A DNA stretch of 28,304 nt from a virus, in IMG/VR virus record IMGVR_UViG_3300047629_000040, positions 1 through 28,304 of that record; one strand, written 5' to 3'. The notes below the pieces were generated by a model. The model ran no database searches, was not told the DNA's origin, and saw only the letters and a program-made list of their open reading frames with translations. Every line of letters begins with the position of its first letter. Positions within the stretch are counted from its first letter, which is position 1. Of the stretch, positions 1 through 6,553 are shown in pieces. The translations under genes and the position numbers were made by a program.

Positions 1-263
1 GATTCATTCCAGTGAACAGCTGCTTGTCGCCATGTATAACCCATTCCTGTATCAATATAGTGATAACCTTTGCTTGGTTTGTTATAATCATAATTGTGGA
101 AGCTTACCACTCTCCAAGAGTGAGTTGAGCTACCATTCCAAGTGATTGATTCATTGTTGACACAATTAGCTCTGCTGTGGGCTGTATTCGACCAGAACCC
201 AGCATGAGCTTCTATTGATAGACATAACAGAATGCTTCCTGTTATTTTCCCTATTTTCCTCAT
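1..263 (-). CDS. Secreted protein, 3' part cut off by window edge
   Basis: An open frame runs leftward from an ATG at 263 to the window edge (87 codons, no stop). The ribosome site AGGAG lies 10 bases upstream. Residues 1-21 look like a signal peptide: basic start (MRKIGK), hydrophobic core, and an AHA cleavage site followed by GFWS. The mature part is rich in Trp, His, Asn and Ser, as expected for an exported protein. I do not recognise the family. It follows the HNH-AP2 gene in the same direction and may be the last gene of the leftward operon, or a separate lysis or host-conversion gene. Confidence 0.75.
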   Translation of the reverse strand, partial: MRKIGKITGSILLCLSIEAHAGFWSNTAHSRANCVNNESITWNGSSTHSWRVVSFHNYDYNKPSKGYHYIDTGMGYTWRQAAVHWNE

Positions 264-293
264 ATAAATTTTCTCCTAGTTGTTATTTAATTT

Positions 294-989
294 TTAATTA
301 TGTTTTTGGTTTTTATATTCCTCCTTTGCTTTTAGATAGGCTTGATGGGCTTCTTCTTTAGTTTTGTAATACCCAAGATAAATTCTTTTTTTGTTAAAAA
401 CAATTTTTGAAACAAAACCTTTTTTAACCCCTTTTTTTCTAGTCGGCGCAACATATCCTATTTTTTCTTTAATTTCTTTTGAATTTGTTTCAGGATATTT
501 TTTTATTATTTCCTCGCAAATCTCTTTAACTTTTTTTGCCTCTTCCAAATTATTATAATTTCCGCAATTTATTAATTTTTTATTTGAATGAATTCTTACA
601 TTAAATTTTTTCCTAGCAAAAATTATTCCTGAAACTCCAGTTTTGTTATTTTTCATAATTTTTGATTTTAATTTCACTAGCCCTGAACATTTTTCTAAAT
701 TTTCTATTTTAAAATTTACAGGATTACTATCTAAAAATTTAATGTATTTGGGTTTATTCTTATGGTGGAATATATAAATTAAAAATTGCAAATATGTTCT
801 ATAAATTTTCCCTTTAACGCTTATCTGGCAGAAAAATGAGGCTCTATTTTCTTTTGTAGCAACGAAACATCCTAATTTTTTTCCAACTGGAACGCCACTT
901 CTAGCATTTATTGCAATTAACTCTCCATCACAATATTCATAATTCTCATGCAAATACTCATAAATCAAATCAACTTCATCTTGGTTCAT
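294..989 (-). CDS. HNH-AP2 homing-endonuclease-like protein, nuclease part degenerate
   Basis: 231 aa. Residues about 65-100 follow the layout of an HNH_3 domain, ending in the usual IENL motif. The histidines expected in the HRL and DHIN positions are replaced (QFL and KFLD by eye), so the nuclease is probably inactive. Two AP2-like DNA-binding units follow: about 115-160 (NKTGVSGI, then a basic strand and NLEEA) and about 185-225 (KKRIYLGYYKTKEEAHQAY). Very Lys/Ile/Asn-rich. Its start overlaps the stop of the upstream zinc-protein gene by four bases (ATGA). HNH-AP2 proteins are usually mobile free-standing endonucleases; this one may persist as a DNA-binding protein. Confidence 0.8.
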   Translation of the reverse strand: MNQDEVDLIYEYLHENYEYCDGELIAINARSGVPVGKKLGCFVATKENRASFFCQISVKGKIYRTYLQFLIYIFHHKNKPKYIKFLDSNPVNFKIENLEKCSGLVKLKSKIMKNNKTGVSGIIFARKKFNVRIHSNKKLINCGNYNNLEEAKKVKEICEEIIKKYPETNSKEIKEKIGYVAPTRKKGVKKGFVSKIVFNKKRIYLGYYKTKEEAHQAYLKAKEEYKNQKHN

Positions 990-1195
990 TTTAAAATCTC
1001 TGTTGAGTCAAGCATTACATCCACTGTTCCTCCTTCGTAAAATGCTATACAATTATCATCAACTTTTTTTCCATCAGAAATAATAGATTTAAAGTAACTT
1101 TCATTACATTTTTTACAATAATCATAGATTAACTTAATTGATGAATTTGTACTTATAGATTCTTTTTCCTCAAAATCATGGTCACAAGCATTCAT
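986..1195 (-). CDS. Small zinc-knuckle protein
   Basis: 69 aa with C-D-H near residue 4 and C-K-K-C near residue 28, a likely single zinc site. The same C-x-H ... C-x-x-C arrangement recurs in the genes at 6534, 8465 and 8701. The start overlaps the upstream nuclease stop (ATGA at 1192-1195) and the end overlaps the HNH-AP2 start, so it is translationally coupled within the leftward operon. Function unknown. Confidence 0.75.
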   Translation of the reverse strand: MNACDHDFEEKESISTNSSIKLIYDYCKKCNESYFKSIISDGKKVDDNCIAFYEGGTVDVMLDSTEILK

Positions 1196-1863
1196 TTATG
1201 GCACTCCAATTTAAAAGGACAAGAGCGGCAAATATAAAACAAAGGGCTATTATTAATCTTAGGAGGAGCATTTTCTGACTCACTAATCCGCTTGGCTTTT
1301 GATTTTAACTGTTCGTATAAATCTTTGTCTAAAAGCACATGTTCATCATGCAAATCACTGGTATCTTTATTAAGAGCAACCACATAAGCCCCATGGACTC
1401 CTGACATTCCCATATATGATTGCACCTGAGCATAGTAATTTGAGGACCATTCCTTTAAACCTTTACTGAGAAATATATTAAAGCTTGAATCTCTAGCGGT
1501 TTTCACCTCAATGATTGCTCGTGGGGTGCCATCTTCAAAAAGCCACATCGCATCAACGTGGCCTTTGAAAATATCTACCTCAGAATCTTTTAAATCATAC
1601 CAAGTTCTGGCCAAATTCAATCCCGCGTTCTCTAGGCAATCCAAAATAATTGACTCTAGTTTCTTACCAACAGAAAAAATTCTCTGTTGTTTTGGAGACA
1701 GCATAATATCCTCATGTCCTTTGTATTTATACCAAATAGCCCTTTCACATGGATTACCTATAGAGCTTGCTCCTATGTAATCTCTAGGAATTTCTCGCTC
1801 TAAATTTTTCATAGAACTATTAATTAGCCTTGTCAAACTCCCTGTTTTAACTAATTCGCTCAT
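1192..1863 (-). CDS. PD-(D/E)XK exonuclease with Cas4-like Fe-S cysteines
   Basis: 223 aa RecB-family nuclease. Motifs: an early E in GKKLE (about 70), GHVDAMW with D104, and IIEVKTAR with E119 and K121, then a QV motif (YYAQVQSY). Cysteines at C39 (NPCERAIWY), C212, C215 and C221 match the four ligands of the [4Fe-4S] cluster in Cas4/AddB-type nucleases. Such enzymes resect DNA ends in phage recombination. It lies in one transcript with Sak4-like and SSB genes, the expected partners for single-strand annealing. No CRISPR genes are nearby, so an adaptation Cas4 is unlikely. Confidence 0.87.
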   Translation of the reverse strand: MSELVKTGSLTRLINSSMKNLEREIPRDYIGASSIGNPCERAIWYKYKGHEDIMLSPKQQRIFSVGKKLESIILDCLENAGLNLARTWYDLKDSEVDIFKGHVDAMWLFEDGTPRAIIEVKTARDSSFNIFLSKGLKEWSSNYYAQVQSYMGMSGVHGAYVVALNKDTSDLHDEHVLLDKDLYEQLKSKAKRISESENAPPKINNSPLFYICRSCPFKLECHK

Positions 1864-1918
1864 TTATTGGTCCTATAATTTAATTAAAAGTAGTATTTAG
1901 TGTGTTTTAACTAATTTT

Positions 1919-2299
1919 TTAATAAATTCCGAAAAAAGAACGAGTACCACAATCAGAACAATTAAAAAGATAATCTTTCATTGGCTCAATAAATACATAA
2001 CCAGATGGAAATACAACCGCAACCAAATCATCATTTTTACGATTATCTTCAATCGGATGAACCGCCATACTTCTTTTTATTGGTCTTGCTTTTTTTATTT
2101 CAACTCTTAATATCAAATCATCTTTTTGAACGTGCATATCAGGACCATTTTTAGTACCTTCAACCAAAGATAATATTTTGTATCCCATTAATTCAAAGGC
2201 AATAGCTGCCTGCTGATTAGTTGATGCATTATGATATTTATTTTCATTTTCAATAATGGTTTTGACATATACTTCGCCATTAATAATTATTTCATTCAT
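1919..2299 (-). CDS. Small PD-(D/E)XK-fold nuclease-like protein
   Basis: 126 aa. A restriction-enzyme-like core is visible: NGPD (D54), then RVEIKKAR with E67 and K69, followed by a strand and a C-terminal C114-x-x-C117 pair. The ribosome site AGGAG is well placed before ATG 2299. This could be a Holliday-junction resolvase-like or repair nuclease; fold and active site are inferred from the D...ExK pattern only. It sits between SSB and the Cas4-like nuclease in the recombination operon. Confidence 0.72.
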   Translation of the reverse strand: MNEIIINGEVYVKTIIENENKYHNASTNQQAAIAFELMGYKILSLVEGTKNGPDMHVQKDDLILRVEIKKARPIKRSMAVHPIEDNRKNDDLVAVVFPSGYVFIEPMKDYLFNCSDCGTRSFFGIY

Positions 2300-2312
2300 T
2301 TATTTTAATCTC

Positions 2313-2876
2313 CTAAAATGGTATGTCCGAATCAAATTTTTCCCCTCTCTCAGCATTCCTACTAAAAGCACTCTCAACCCTAACTTTCTTTACGCCAACC
2401 TCCGAATTAAACCCTTGTGCTTGATGTACTTCAGAGACATAATTTATATCAGTAAATAATCCTGAACCATCTTCTTTAGGAAATGACCATTCTTTTATTT
2501 TTACGCCACATATCTTACCAATCATCCCTTTTAAATCTTGTACACTAGGTTCGCCATCATGTGAAAATCTATGATTACATAGGTTCATAACTAGTTTCAG
2601 CATGTTAAGGGCCCTATCTATCTGCTCAGGCTTTCCATTAAAAACTTTTATTTTCTGTCTAACTTCTCGACCGAAAAAATCACCGTCATTAATTTTCCAG
2701 GTAATTTGTATGAATTTTTGATATCCATAAGATGGGTTATTTTTTTCTAAAATATCTATATCATGCAATATTGCCTTTGCCATTGTTCCATCTGGAATAA
2801 CTGGAAAATCTTGCAAAAATGCATTTTTTGGATCACCTGTTATTTCCATGCCGCTTCGGCTGCTAAAAAAACTCAT
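2313..2876 (-). CDS. Phage single-stranded DNA-binding protein
   Basis: 187 aa from the ATG at 2876, which overlaps the upstream stop (TGATG) with AAGGAG eight bases before it. A longer frame begins at a GTG three bases earlier. The middle is beta-rich (YQKFIQITWKI, REVRQKIKVF), consistent with an OB fold. The last residues DSDIPF match the acidic aromatic tail by which SSBs recruit partners. Direct coupling to the Sak4-like ATPase supports a joint role in recombination or annealing. Confidence 0.8.
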   Translation of the reverse strand: MSFFSSRSGMEITGDPKNAFLQDFPVIPDGTMAKAILHDIDILEKNNPSYGYQKFIQITWKINDGDFFGREVRQKIKVFNGKPEQIDRALNMLKLVMNLCNHRFSHDGEPSVQDLKGMIGKICGVKIKEWSFPKEDGSGLFTDINYVSEVHQAQGFNSEVGVKKVRVESAFSRNAERGEKFDSDIPF

Positions 2877-3532
2877 CACTCATCTCCTTCGTAATTATAA
2901 TAATTGTCAATAACACACCTAATTGATGATAAATCATTATCTATGTACATTTCTTCAAACATGCCAATTGGGGATTTGGCCACACAAATTCCGTCATGTT
3001 GGGTCAAAAACTTATATTGTCTATCAATGATTTGCGTATGCAGTACAATCGACACACGTTCAGAAATTCCCACATAATCAGCCGTCATTTTCCCAACGGT
3101 TCGAGGCTTAATAATTCCGGCATGATCTTTTTCTGTATGACACATAACAAAACAAAATAAATCCGGTCTAAATTCTTTGCATGTTTCCATAATGTCAAAC
3201 ATATTACTGCCCATATCCACAAATTTATCAAAACTTTTCTCTCTGCATCTTCTCATGAACTCATTGTTCATTAAGAAGCTAAAGTCATCGATGATAATAT
3301 TTTTTATCTCAGGTCTTCTTTCATTAATAGCCTTCATATAAGTATTAATCTTTCTGTAATCATCTGTTTCGAGACAATTTAATTTATCTTCGTTGTACAG
3401 TTTTTTGTAGCCTCTAAATGGAAGAGGCTTATTAAGAACATTGAATATGTAAGTTTCCTCTGGATTTAGAGTTCTAATGGATGTTGATTTTCCGGTGCCA
3501 CTTTCTCCAAGTATTACGATTAGGTTCGACAT
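2876..3532 (-). CDS. Sak4-like RecA-fold recombination ATPase
   Basis: 218 aa. Walker A is GESGTGKS (residues 9-16); Walker B is IIIDDF (D82, D83); a later MCHTEKDH segment fits a sensor-type region of the phage AAA_24/Sak4 family. These short RecA-like ATPases stimulate single-strand annealing with a phage SSB, which is exactly the next gene here (TGATG overlap). GGAG precedes the ATG. Role in recombination-dependent replication or repair is inferred from family and neighbours. Confidence 0.85.
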   Translation of the reverse strand: MSNLIVILGESGTGKSTSIRTLNPEETYIFNVLNKPLPFRGYKKLYNEDKLNCLETDDYRKINTYMKAINERRPEIKNIIIDDFSFLMNNEFMRRCREKSFDKFVDMGSNMFDIMETCKEFRPDLFCFVMCHTEKDHAGIIKPRTVGKMTADYVGISERVSIVLHTQIIDRQYKFLTQHDGICVAKSPIGMFEEMYIDNDLSSIRCVIDNYYNYEGDE

Positions 3533-3535
3533 ATA

Positions 3536-3913
3536 TCAAAACTCCTTAACATTATTTAATTGTCTTTCTATATATGCCATATAAGCATCCGCAGGTGTAT
3601 CGAAACCATGGCTGCATATTCTTTTACCATCCTTCATATATCTAAAGTAAAATTTATTCCTATGTTTTATAATATTTCTATATTTACCTTCCTGAAAATT
3701 TATATACCTTAAGGTCTCATCTCTAATTTTTTTTTGAACTTCTTTTATACCCATATTATTTATTAGCCTTCTTGCTTCACAATGGGCTTTGTAAGCAAGT
3801 ATTTTATTATCATGACTTGCTAAGTGATAAACTTTTCTGTTCACAATAATTATTGAAGAATATCTAATTTCTCCATTTTTTGTTTTGTATTCTTTATATC
3901 CCTTACTTTCCAT
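3536..3913 (-). CDS. Stand-alone AP2-like DNA-binding protein
   Basis: 125 aa. Residues about 77-120 form an AP2-type unit (KYRNII, FYFRYMKDGKRI, then a helix FDTPADAYMAYIERQL). A weaker copy lies at about 17-50 (YSSIIIVNRKVYHLA, then helix AYKAHCEARRL). There is no HNH motif, unlike the gene at 294. GGGAG precedes the ATG. It could be a remnant of an HNH-AP2 element or a sequence-specific DNA binder; its place between the operon's first gene and Sak4 suggests it was kept. Confidence 0.65.
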   Translation of the reverse strand: MESKGYKEYKTKNGEIRYSSIIIVNRKVYHLASHDNKILAYKAHCEARRLINNMGIKEVQKKIRDETLRYINFQEGKYRNIIKHRNKFYFRYMKDGKRICSHGFDTPADAYMAYIERQLNNVKEF

Positions 3914-3915
3914 GA

Positions 3916-4314
3916 TTAAACTCCCGCCGAAATACGAATATAAATCTTCTTAGGCTTCTTAGAAATAAACTGAGCCATTAAGTTCACTTCTTCCTGAGAA
4001 CCATACTTTTCAGCATCTCTAATCACACTCTTATCTAATTCATAAGATATTTTCTTTTTCACAGGATTGAAACAATCAGGAATTTTAGAACTTAATATTT
4101 CATATTCTTCTTTATTCAATGAATAATTGAACCCGCTAGAAACTGTTACCTTATATTTTCCGCAAACATATGTCTTGGAACCATCTTCAGGATGCTCTAA
4201 TAATTCATTCAACTGAGCTTCTAATTCTTCTTTGATTCGAGATAATTCTGCTATCTGATAATTGATAAGATTTAATGTTTTGGTGATATCTATGATTTTA
4301 TCGTGCTTTTCCAT
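3916..4314 (-). CDS. Phage protein with N-terminal coiled coil (DUF7173-like)
   Basis: 132 aa. Residues 5-42 are a heptad-like helix (ITKTLNLINYQIAELSRIKEELEAQL), followed by a beta-rich part (KTYVCGKYKVTVSSGF) and a basic C-terminus ending KKPKKIYIRI. It resembles a phage family commonly found beside recombination ATPases, from memory and without a search. First gene of the leftward operon, with GAGGA before ATG 4314 and a strong promoter about 50 bases upstream. Confidence 0.68.
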   Translation of the reverse strand: MEKHDKIIDITKTLNLINYQIAELSRIKEELEAQLNELLEHPEDGSKTYVCGKYKVTVSSGFNYSLNKEEYEILSSKIPDCFNPVKKKISYELDKSVIRDAEKYGSQEEVNLMAQFISKKPKKIYIRISAGV

Positions 4315-4360
4315 TTTTATTCCTCTTTAGTTTATATACAACGGCGATGGCCGAACCTTA

Positions 4361-4389
4361 ATAATATGAGAATTGACTTATCATGTCAA
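4361..4389 (-). promoter_or_regulatory. Leftward early sigma70 promoter
   Basis: On the minus strand TTGACA (4389-4384) is followed after 17 bases by TATTAT (4366-4361), a near-consensus promoter reading into the recombination operon that starts at 4314. Confidence 0.75.
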
Positions 4390-4390
4390 T
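4372..4390. promoter_or_regulatory. Palindromic operator between divergent promoters
   Basis: ATTGAC and GTCAAT arms flank the 7-base centre TTATCAT. The two arms contain the -35 boxes of both divergent promoters, so one bound protein would cover both. The Cro-like product of the gene at 4424 is the natural candidate ligand; this is inference. Confidence 0.55.
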
Positions 4391-4400
4391 AGTTTAAAAT
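4373..4400 (+). promoter_or_regulatory. Rightward early sigma70 promoter
   Basis: TTGACT (4373-4378), 16 bases, TAAAAT (4395-4400). It reads into the Cro-like gene at 4424 and probably on to the replication gene. Its -35 box lies in the same palindrome as that of the leftward promoter. Confidence 0.68.
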
Positions 4401-4423
4401 AACAATTTTCAGGAGTAATATTA

Positions 4424-4618
4424 ATGACGTTAGATGAAGTAAAAGAATATTTTGGAAGCAGCTATCAATTTCATAAAAAAACAGGAATGAATCATAGAAA
4501 TTATTATAATTGGAGAATTGCAGGTTACATACCTATCAAGACGCAAATGAAGCTCGAAAAGCTTTCAAATCAAGGTTTAAAAGCAGAATTACATGATGTC
4601 AATTGGGAGAGATCTTAA
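4424..4618 (+). CDS. Cro/YdaS-like HTH repressor
   Basis: 64 aa. A helix-turn-helix is visible at about residues 3-40 (LDEVKEYFGSSYQFHKKTGM, then NYYNWRIAGYIPIKTQMKLEKL), the layout of Cro/YdaS-type regulators that act on DNA as dimers. AGGAG lies nine bases before the ATG. It is the first gene right of the divergent promoter pair, the classic place for a cro-like gene. It would switch or dampen early transcription. Confidence 0.77.
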   Translation: MTLDEVKEYFGSSYQFHKKTGMNHRNYYNWRIAGYIPIKTQMKLEKLSNQGLKAELHDVNWERS

Positions 4619-4792
4619 ATGTTCAACTGTGTGTTTCATGATAGGAATGGTACTTCCTATAGTTTAGATCACGAATGGATGCCTATCAGAACTTTTTTTG
4701 GCCTAATTCAGGCTTATAAGTGCAACCTATGTCACACTACTATATCAAAGAAAAAATTCAACGAAAACAACTACAAAGTTCATCAAAAATAA
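4619..4792 (+). CDS. Small zinc-ribbon-like protein
   Basis: 57 aa starting immediately after the previous stop, with GGGAGAG ten bases upstream. Cysteine/histidine pairs C4...H7 and C35-x-x-C38-H39 suggest one zinc site. Co-transcribed with the Cro-like gene. Function unknown; similar short zinc proteins are common in phage early operons. Confidence 0.6.
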   Translation: MFNCVFHDRNGTSYSLDHEWMPIRTFFGLIQAYKCNLCHTTISKKKFNENNYKVHQK

Positions 4793-4839
4793 TCTTCATT
4801 TTTCTCTATTAAACCATTGATTTTTAAGATAAAGTGATA

Positions 4840-4936
4840 GGCCATAAGGATGTACCACCATCCTTTACGGCCTTGAGCGTAGCTCGGGGAAATTTAACCT
4901 TGGGATTAAGGTCAAATATGATAAGTAGATTATCAT
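4840..4936 (+). other. Multi-hairpin leader upstream of replication gene
   Basis: The 219-base gap before the replication gene holds four successive inverted repeats. The first is 4840-4852 with 4859-4872 (about 12 pairs, one mismatch, one bulge). The second is GAGC-GTA-GCTC at 4875-4885, extendable by GU pairs. The third is ACCTT/AAGGT at 4897-4912. The fourth is ATGATAA/TTATCAT at 4918-4936. As RNA this would be a compact structured leader. An antitermination (put-like) or translation-control element is possible; the last repeat could instead be a DNA operator. Confidence 0.45.
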
Positions 4937-5011
4937 ACATTTCTTACATGTCAACTTTCATGCGCGAACTGCTGTCTTTTTTTTCCATTGTAAATAGAGG
5001 GATTTTTATTT

Positions 5012-5857
5012 ATGAGCATAGAAGCAATCAATTGGGTTTTCGATTTACAAGATGTGACCCCGTCAGAAAAATTAGTACTCCTATCCTTAGCGAATCGAGC
5101 TAACAATCTTCATGTTGCTTGGCCTTCATGGGCAAGATTAATGAGAGATACAGGCCTAAGTAGAAAATCTATTTATAGATTATTAGACTCTCTCATTATA
5201 AAAGGCCATATCATGAAGACTGGCAATATGATGCGACAAGTACATGTATATAAGCTATGTGGAATTTCTCTACCAAAAACCAAAGAAAAGTTATCCACAA
5301 CCAGTGTCACCATGACACCAGTATCACAGAGTAACCCGTGTCACCATGACACTGGTACCCGTGTCACCATGACACCCCCGCCCGTGTCACCACGACACCT
5401 AGAACCCAAATTAGAATCCAAAGAGGAATCCAAAGGGGAAAATTCGATTTTTTCACCCATTCAAAAACAAATTCAAAACCAGCTAATAAAGCATGGTCTA
5501 GAGCCAACCCAAGACATTGTGCAGCAGATAGAGTTCTACGTAGACCAAAAGACCGACCAACCAGAAGAACAGACCATCCGAGTAGCGGTGAGCCTCCACA
5601 AGAAAAATCAATGGAAAATTCCGAATGGATACTTAGGTATTACGTCGCAATCGATTGCTGAGAAAGAGAATGAGTATCAAAAAGAAAAAATAAGACAGAT
5701 TCATGAAGACGCTGAGATATTTAAATCTCTTAAGTCGCAGGATTCACCCGTCATCATGCAAAAAATTGAAGGAGAGACGGAAAAAAGCTTAAAAGAAAGA
5801 AACGAGAACATGGGAAGGCTAGCCAGCATTCTAAGAAGCGCTTTAAACAAGCATTGA
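5012..5857 (+). CDS. Replication initiator, lambda O-like
   Basis: 281 aa. Residues about 5-80 form a winged-helix domain typical of phage replication protein O or primosomal DnaD-like N-termini (TPSEKLVLLSLANRAN, WPSWARLMRDTGLSRKSIYRLL, IIKGHIMK). Residues about 90-130 are low-complexity (repeats of VTMTP) because the DNA there carries iterons. The C-terminal half is a charged helical region that may contact a helicase or loader. GAGGGA precedes ATG 5012. The gene thus both encodes the initiator and carries the likely origin, as in lambda. No helicase or loader gene is visible in this window. Confidence 0.78.
   Translation: MSIEAINWVFDLQDVTPSEKLVLLSLANRANNLHVAWPSWARLMRDTGLSRKSIYRLLDSLIIKGHIMKTGNMMRQVHVYKLCGISLPKTKEKLSTTSVTMTPVSQSNPCHHDTGTRVTMTPPPVSPRHLEPKLESKEESKGENSIFSPIQKQIQNQLIKHGLEPTQDIVQQIEFYVDQKTDQPEEQTIRVAVSLHKKNQWKIPNGYLGITSQSIAEKENEYQKEKIRQIHEDAEIFKSLKSQDSPVIMQKIEGETEKSLKERNENMGRLASILRSALNKH
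5291..5398. other. Putative replication origin: DnaA box plus four iterons
   Basis: A perfect DnaA box TTATCCACA lies at 5291-5299. Four copies of GTGTCACCATGACAC follow at 5304-5318, 5338-5352, 5361-5375 and 5384-5398 (last copy with one change, T to C). Each iteron is itself a palindrome (GTGTCA-CCA-TGACAC). Copies 2, 3 and 4 are spaced 23 bases start to start; copies 1 and 2 are 34 apart, with a degenerate half-site near 5321. An A-rich stretch (about 5400-5480) follows, a plausible unwinding region. The arrangement inside the initiator gene mirrors the lambda origin. Confidence 0.78.
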
Positions 5858-5913
5858 CCGCATAAATTAAAGAGATCTCTAAAAATTAATACCTACATAG
5901 CTATAAAATAAAA

Positions 5914-5933
5914 AAGAGCCTAAAAAGGCCCTT
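5914..5933 (-). terminator. Rho-independent terminator of the csrA operon
   Basis: AAGAGCCT (5914-5921) pairs with AGGCCCTT (5926-5933), seven of eight pairs, loop AAAA. On the minus strand it is followed by CTTTTTTATTTTAT-like U-rich sequence. It lies between convergent genes and may also slow plus-strand transcription out of the replication gene. Confidence 0.72.
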
Positions 5934-5953
5934 AAAATTGATTTTGTGATTGC

Positions 5954-6139
5954 TTAAGGTTTTTCCCACGCTTCGCCATTATTAATGCGCTCTTGGATTT
6001 CACCACGATGGATTGATATGTGTTTTGGTGCGTCAATTGCAAATTTGATTTGACCTGGATTCTTTGACTTTTCACACACAATGGTTATTTCATTGTTGAT
6101 GACTATGGTTTCACCTGGTCGTCTCGTTAAAACTAGCAT
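5954..6139 (-). CDS. csrA: Carbon storage regulator CsrA (phage-encoded)
   Basis: 61 aa, the usual CsrA length. CsrA is a dimeric RNA-binding protein that blocks or protects mRNAs at GGA motifs. The N-terminal strand MLVLTRRPGE and the C-terminal PKHISIHRGEIQERI are preserved. The RNA-contact residues L4, R6 and R7 are present, and R45 matches R44 of E. coli CsrA with a one-residue insertion (NPG loop, 27-29). AGGAG lies eight bases before the ATG. It is the last gene of the leftward operon of tiny genes, just before a terminator. It may retune host metabolism or phage translation; binding targets are unknown. Confidence 0.93.
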   Translation of the reverse strand: MLVLTRRPGETIVINNEITIVCEKSKNPGQIKFAIDAPKHISIHRGEIQERINNGEAWEKP

Positions 6140-6308
6140 TTAAATCTCCTTTTGTTGTTGAAATCTTTTCACCCAAAGCATCACAAAAATAAGCGTAACT
6201 TACAGGCATATTTTCAGGTCTTCTGTTTCTCTGTTCTTCTGTCATTTTTCTGCCACATTCATTTTTGCAGTTTGGTGATGCGCAGAATGTTCTGTCTAGG
6301 TAGTGCAT
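6111..6308 (-). CDS. Small cysteine-rich phage protein
   Basis: 65 aa. ATG 6308 is chosen because it overlaps the upstream stop (TAATG) and has AAGG about ten bases before; a longer frame from a TTG at 6335 exists. Conserved-looking FCASPNCKNECGRKMTEEQ and a later YFC give four cysteines for a metal site. It overlaps csrA by 29 bases, so the two are translationally linked. Function unknown; the pattern is common in phage early regions. Confidence 0.7.
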   Translation of the reverse strand: MHYLDRTFCASPNCKNECGRKMTEEQRNRRPENMPVSYAYFCDALGEKISTTKGDLNASFNETTR

Positions 6309-6472
6309 TAATTCCAACCTTCGTTTACATGGCAAACTTTATTACATCTATCACAGTAAAATTCATTTGGTATAATTTGCAAAAAAATTTCTTTTTGATC
6401 TTTTTTTATTTCGTAGCCACCAAATTTATGGCCAATTAAAAATTTACAAATAAGATATTTTAATTTTTTCAT
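6308..6472 (-). CDS. Small zinc protein, DUF1660-like
   Basis: 54 aa. N-terminal KYLICKFLIGHKFGG and C-terminal CDRCNKVCH match the layout of DUF1660-like prophage proteins (Cys, GHK, then CxxC). The stop overlaps the next start (TAATG at 6310-6306). GTGGGG precedes the ATG at some distance. A similar layout occurs in the gene at 12347. Confidence 0.65.
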   Translation of the reverse strand: MKKLKYLICKFLIGHKFGGYEIKKDQKEIFLQIIPNEFYCDRCNKVCHVNEGWN

Positions 6473-6475
6473 TAA

Positions 6476-6553
6476 TTAACCCCACATATAAAAAATAATT
6501 ACACCGAAGAGCAGAATTTTATGTCTAGATAGCTCATCGGAATGGTTTCTCAT
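6476..6553 (-). CDS. Possible membrane micropeptide
   Basis: 25 codons from ATG 6553, overlapping the end of the upstream gene by 20 bases. Residues about 13-24 are one hydrophobic stretch (ILLFGVIIFYMW). The ribosome site is poor. It ends in a sequence similar to the end of the micropeptide at 7509, and like that one it is followed by a zinc protein. Confidence 0.4.
   Translation of the reverse strand: MRNHSDELSRHKILLFGVIIFYMWG

Noticed and set aside
1511-1780. 89-codon plus-strand frame inside the nuclease gene
   Set aside because: Lies wholly opposite a well-supported nuclease with intact motifs; no ribosome site and no independent evidence.
1192-1863. CRISPR adaptation Cas4
   Set aside because: No cas1, cas2 or array nearby; SSB and Sak4-like neighbours indicate phage recombination.
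5304-5398. CRISPR-like array
   Set aside because: Repeats are 15 bases, palindromic and closely spaced within a coding gene; spacing and length fit iterons, not CRISPR.
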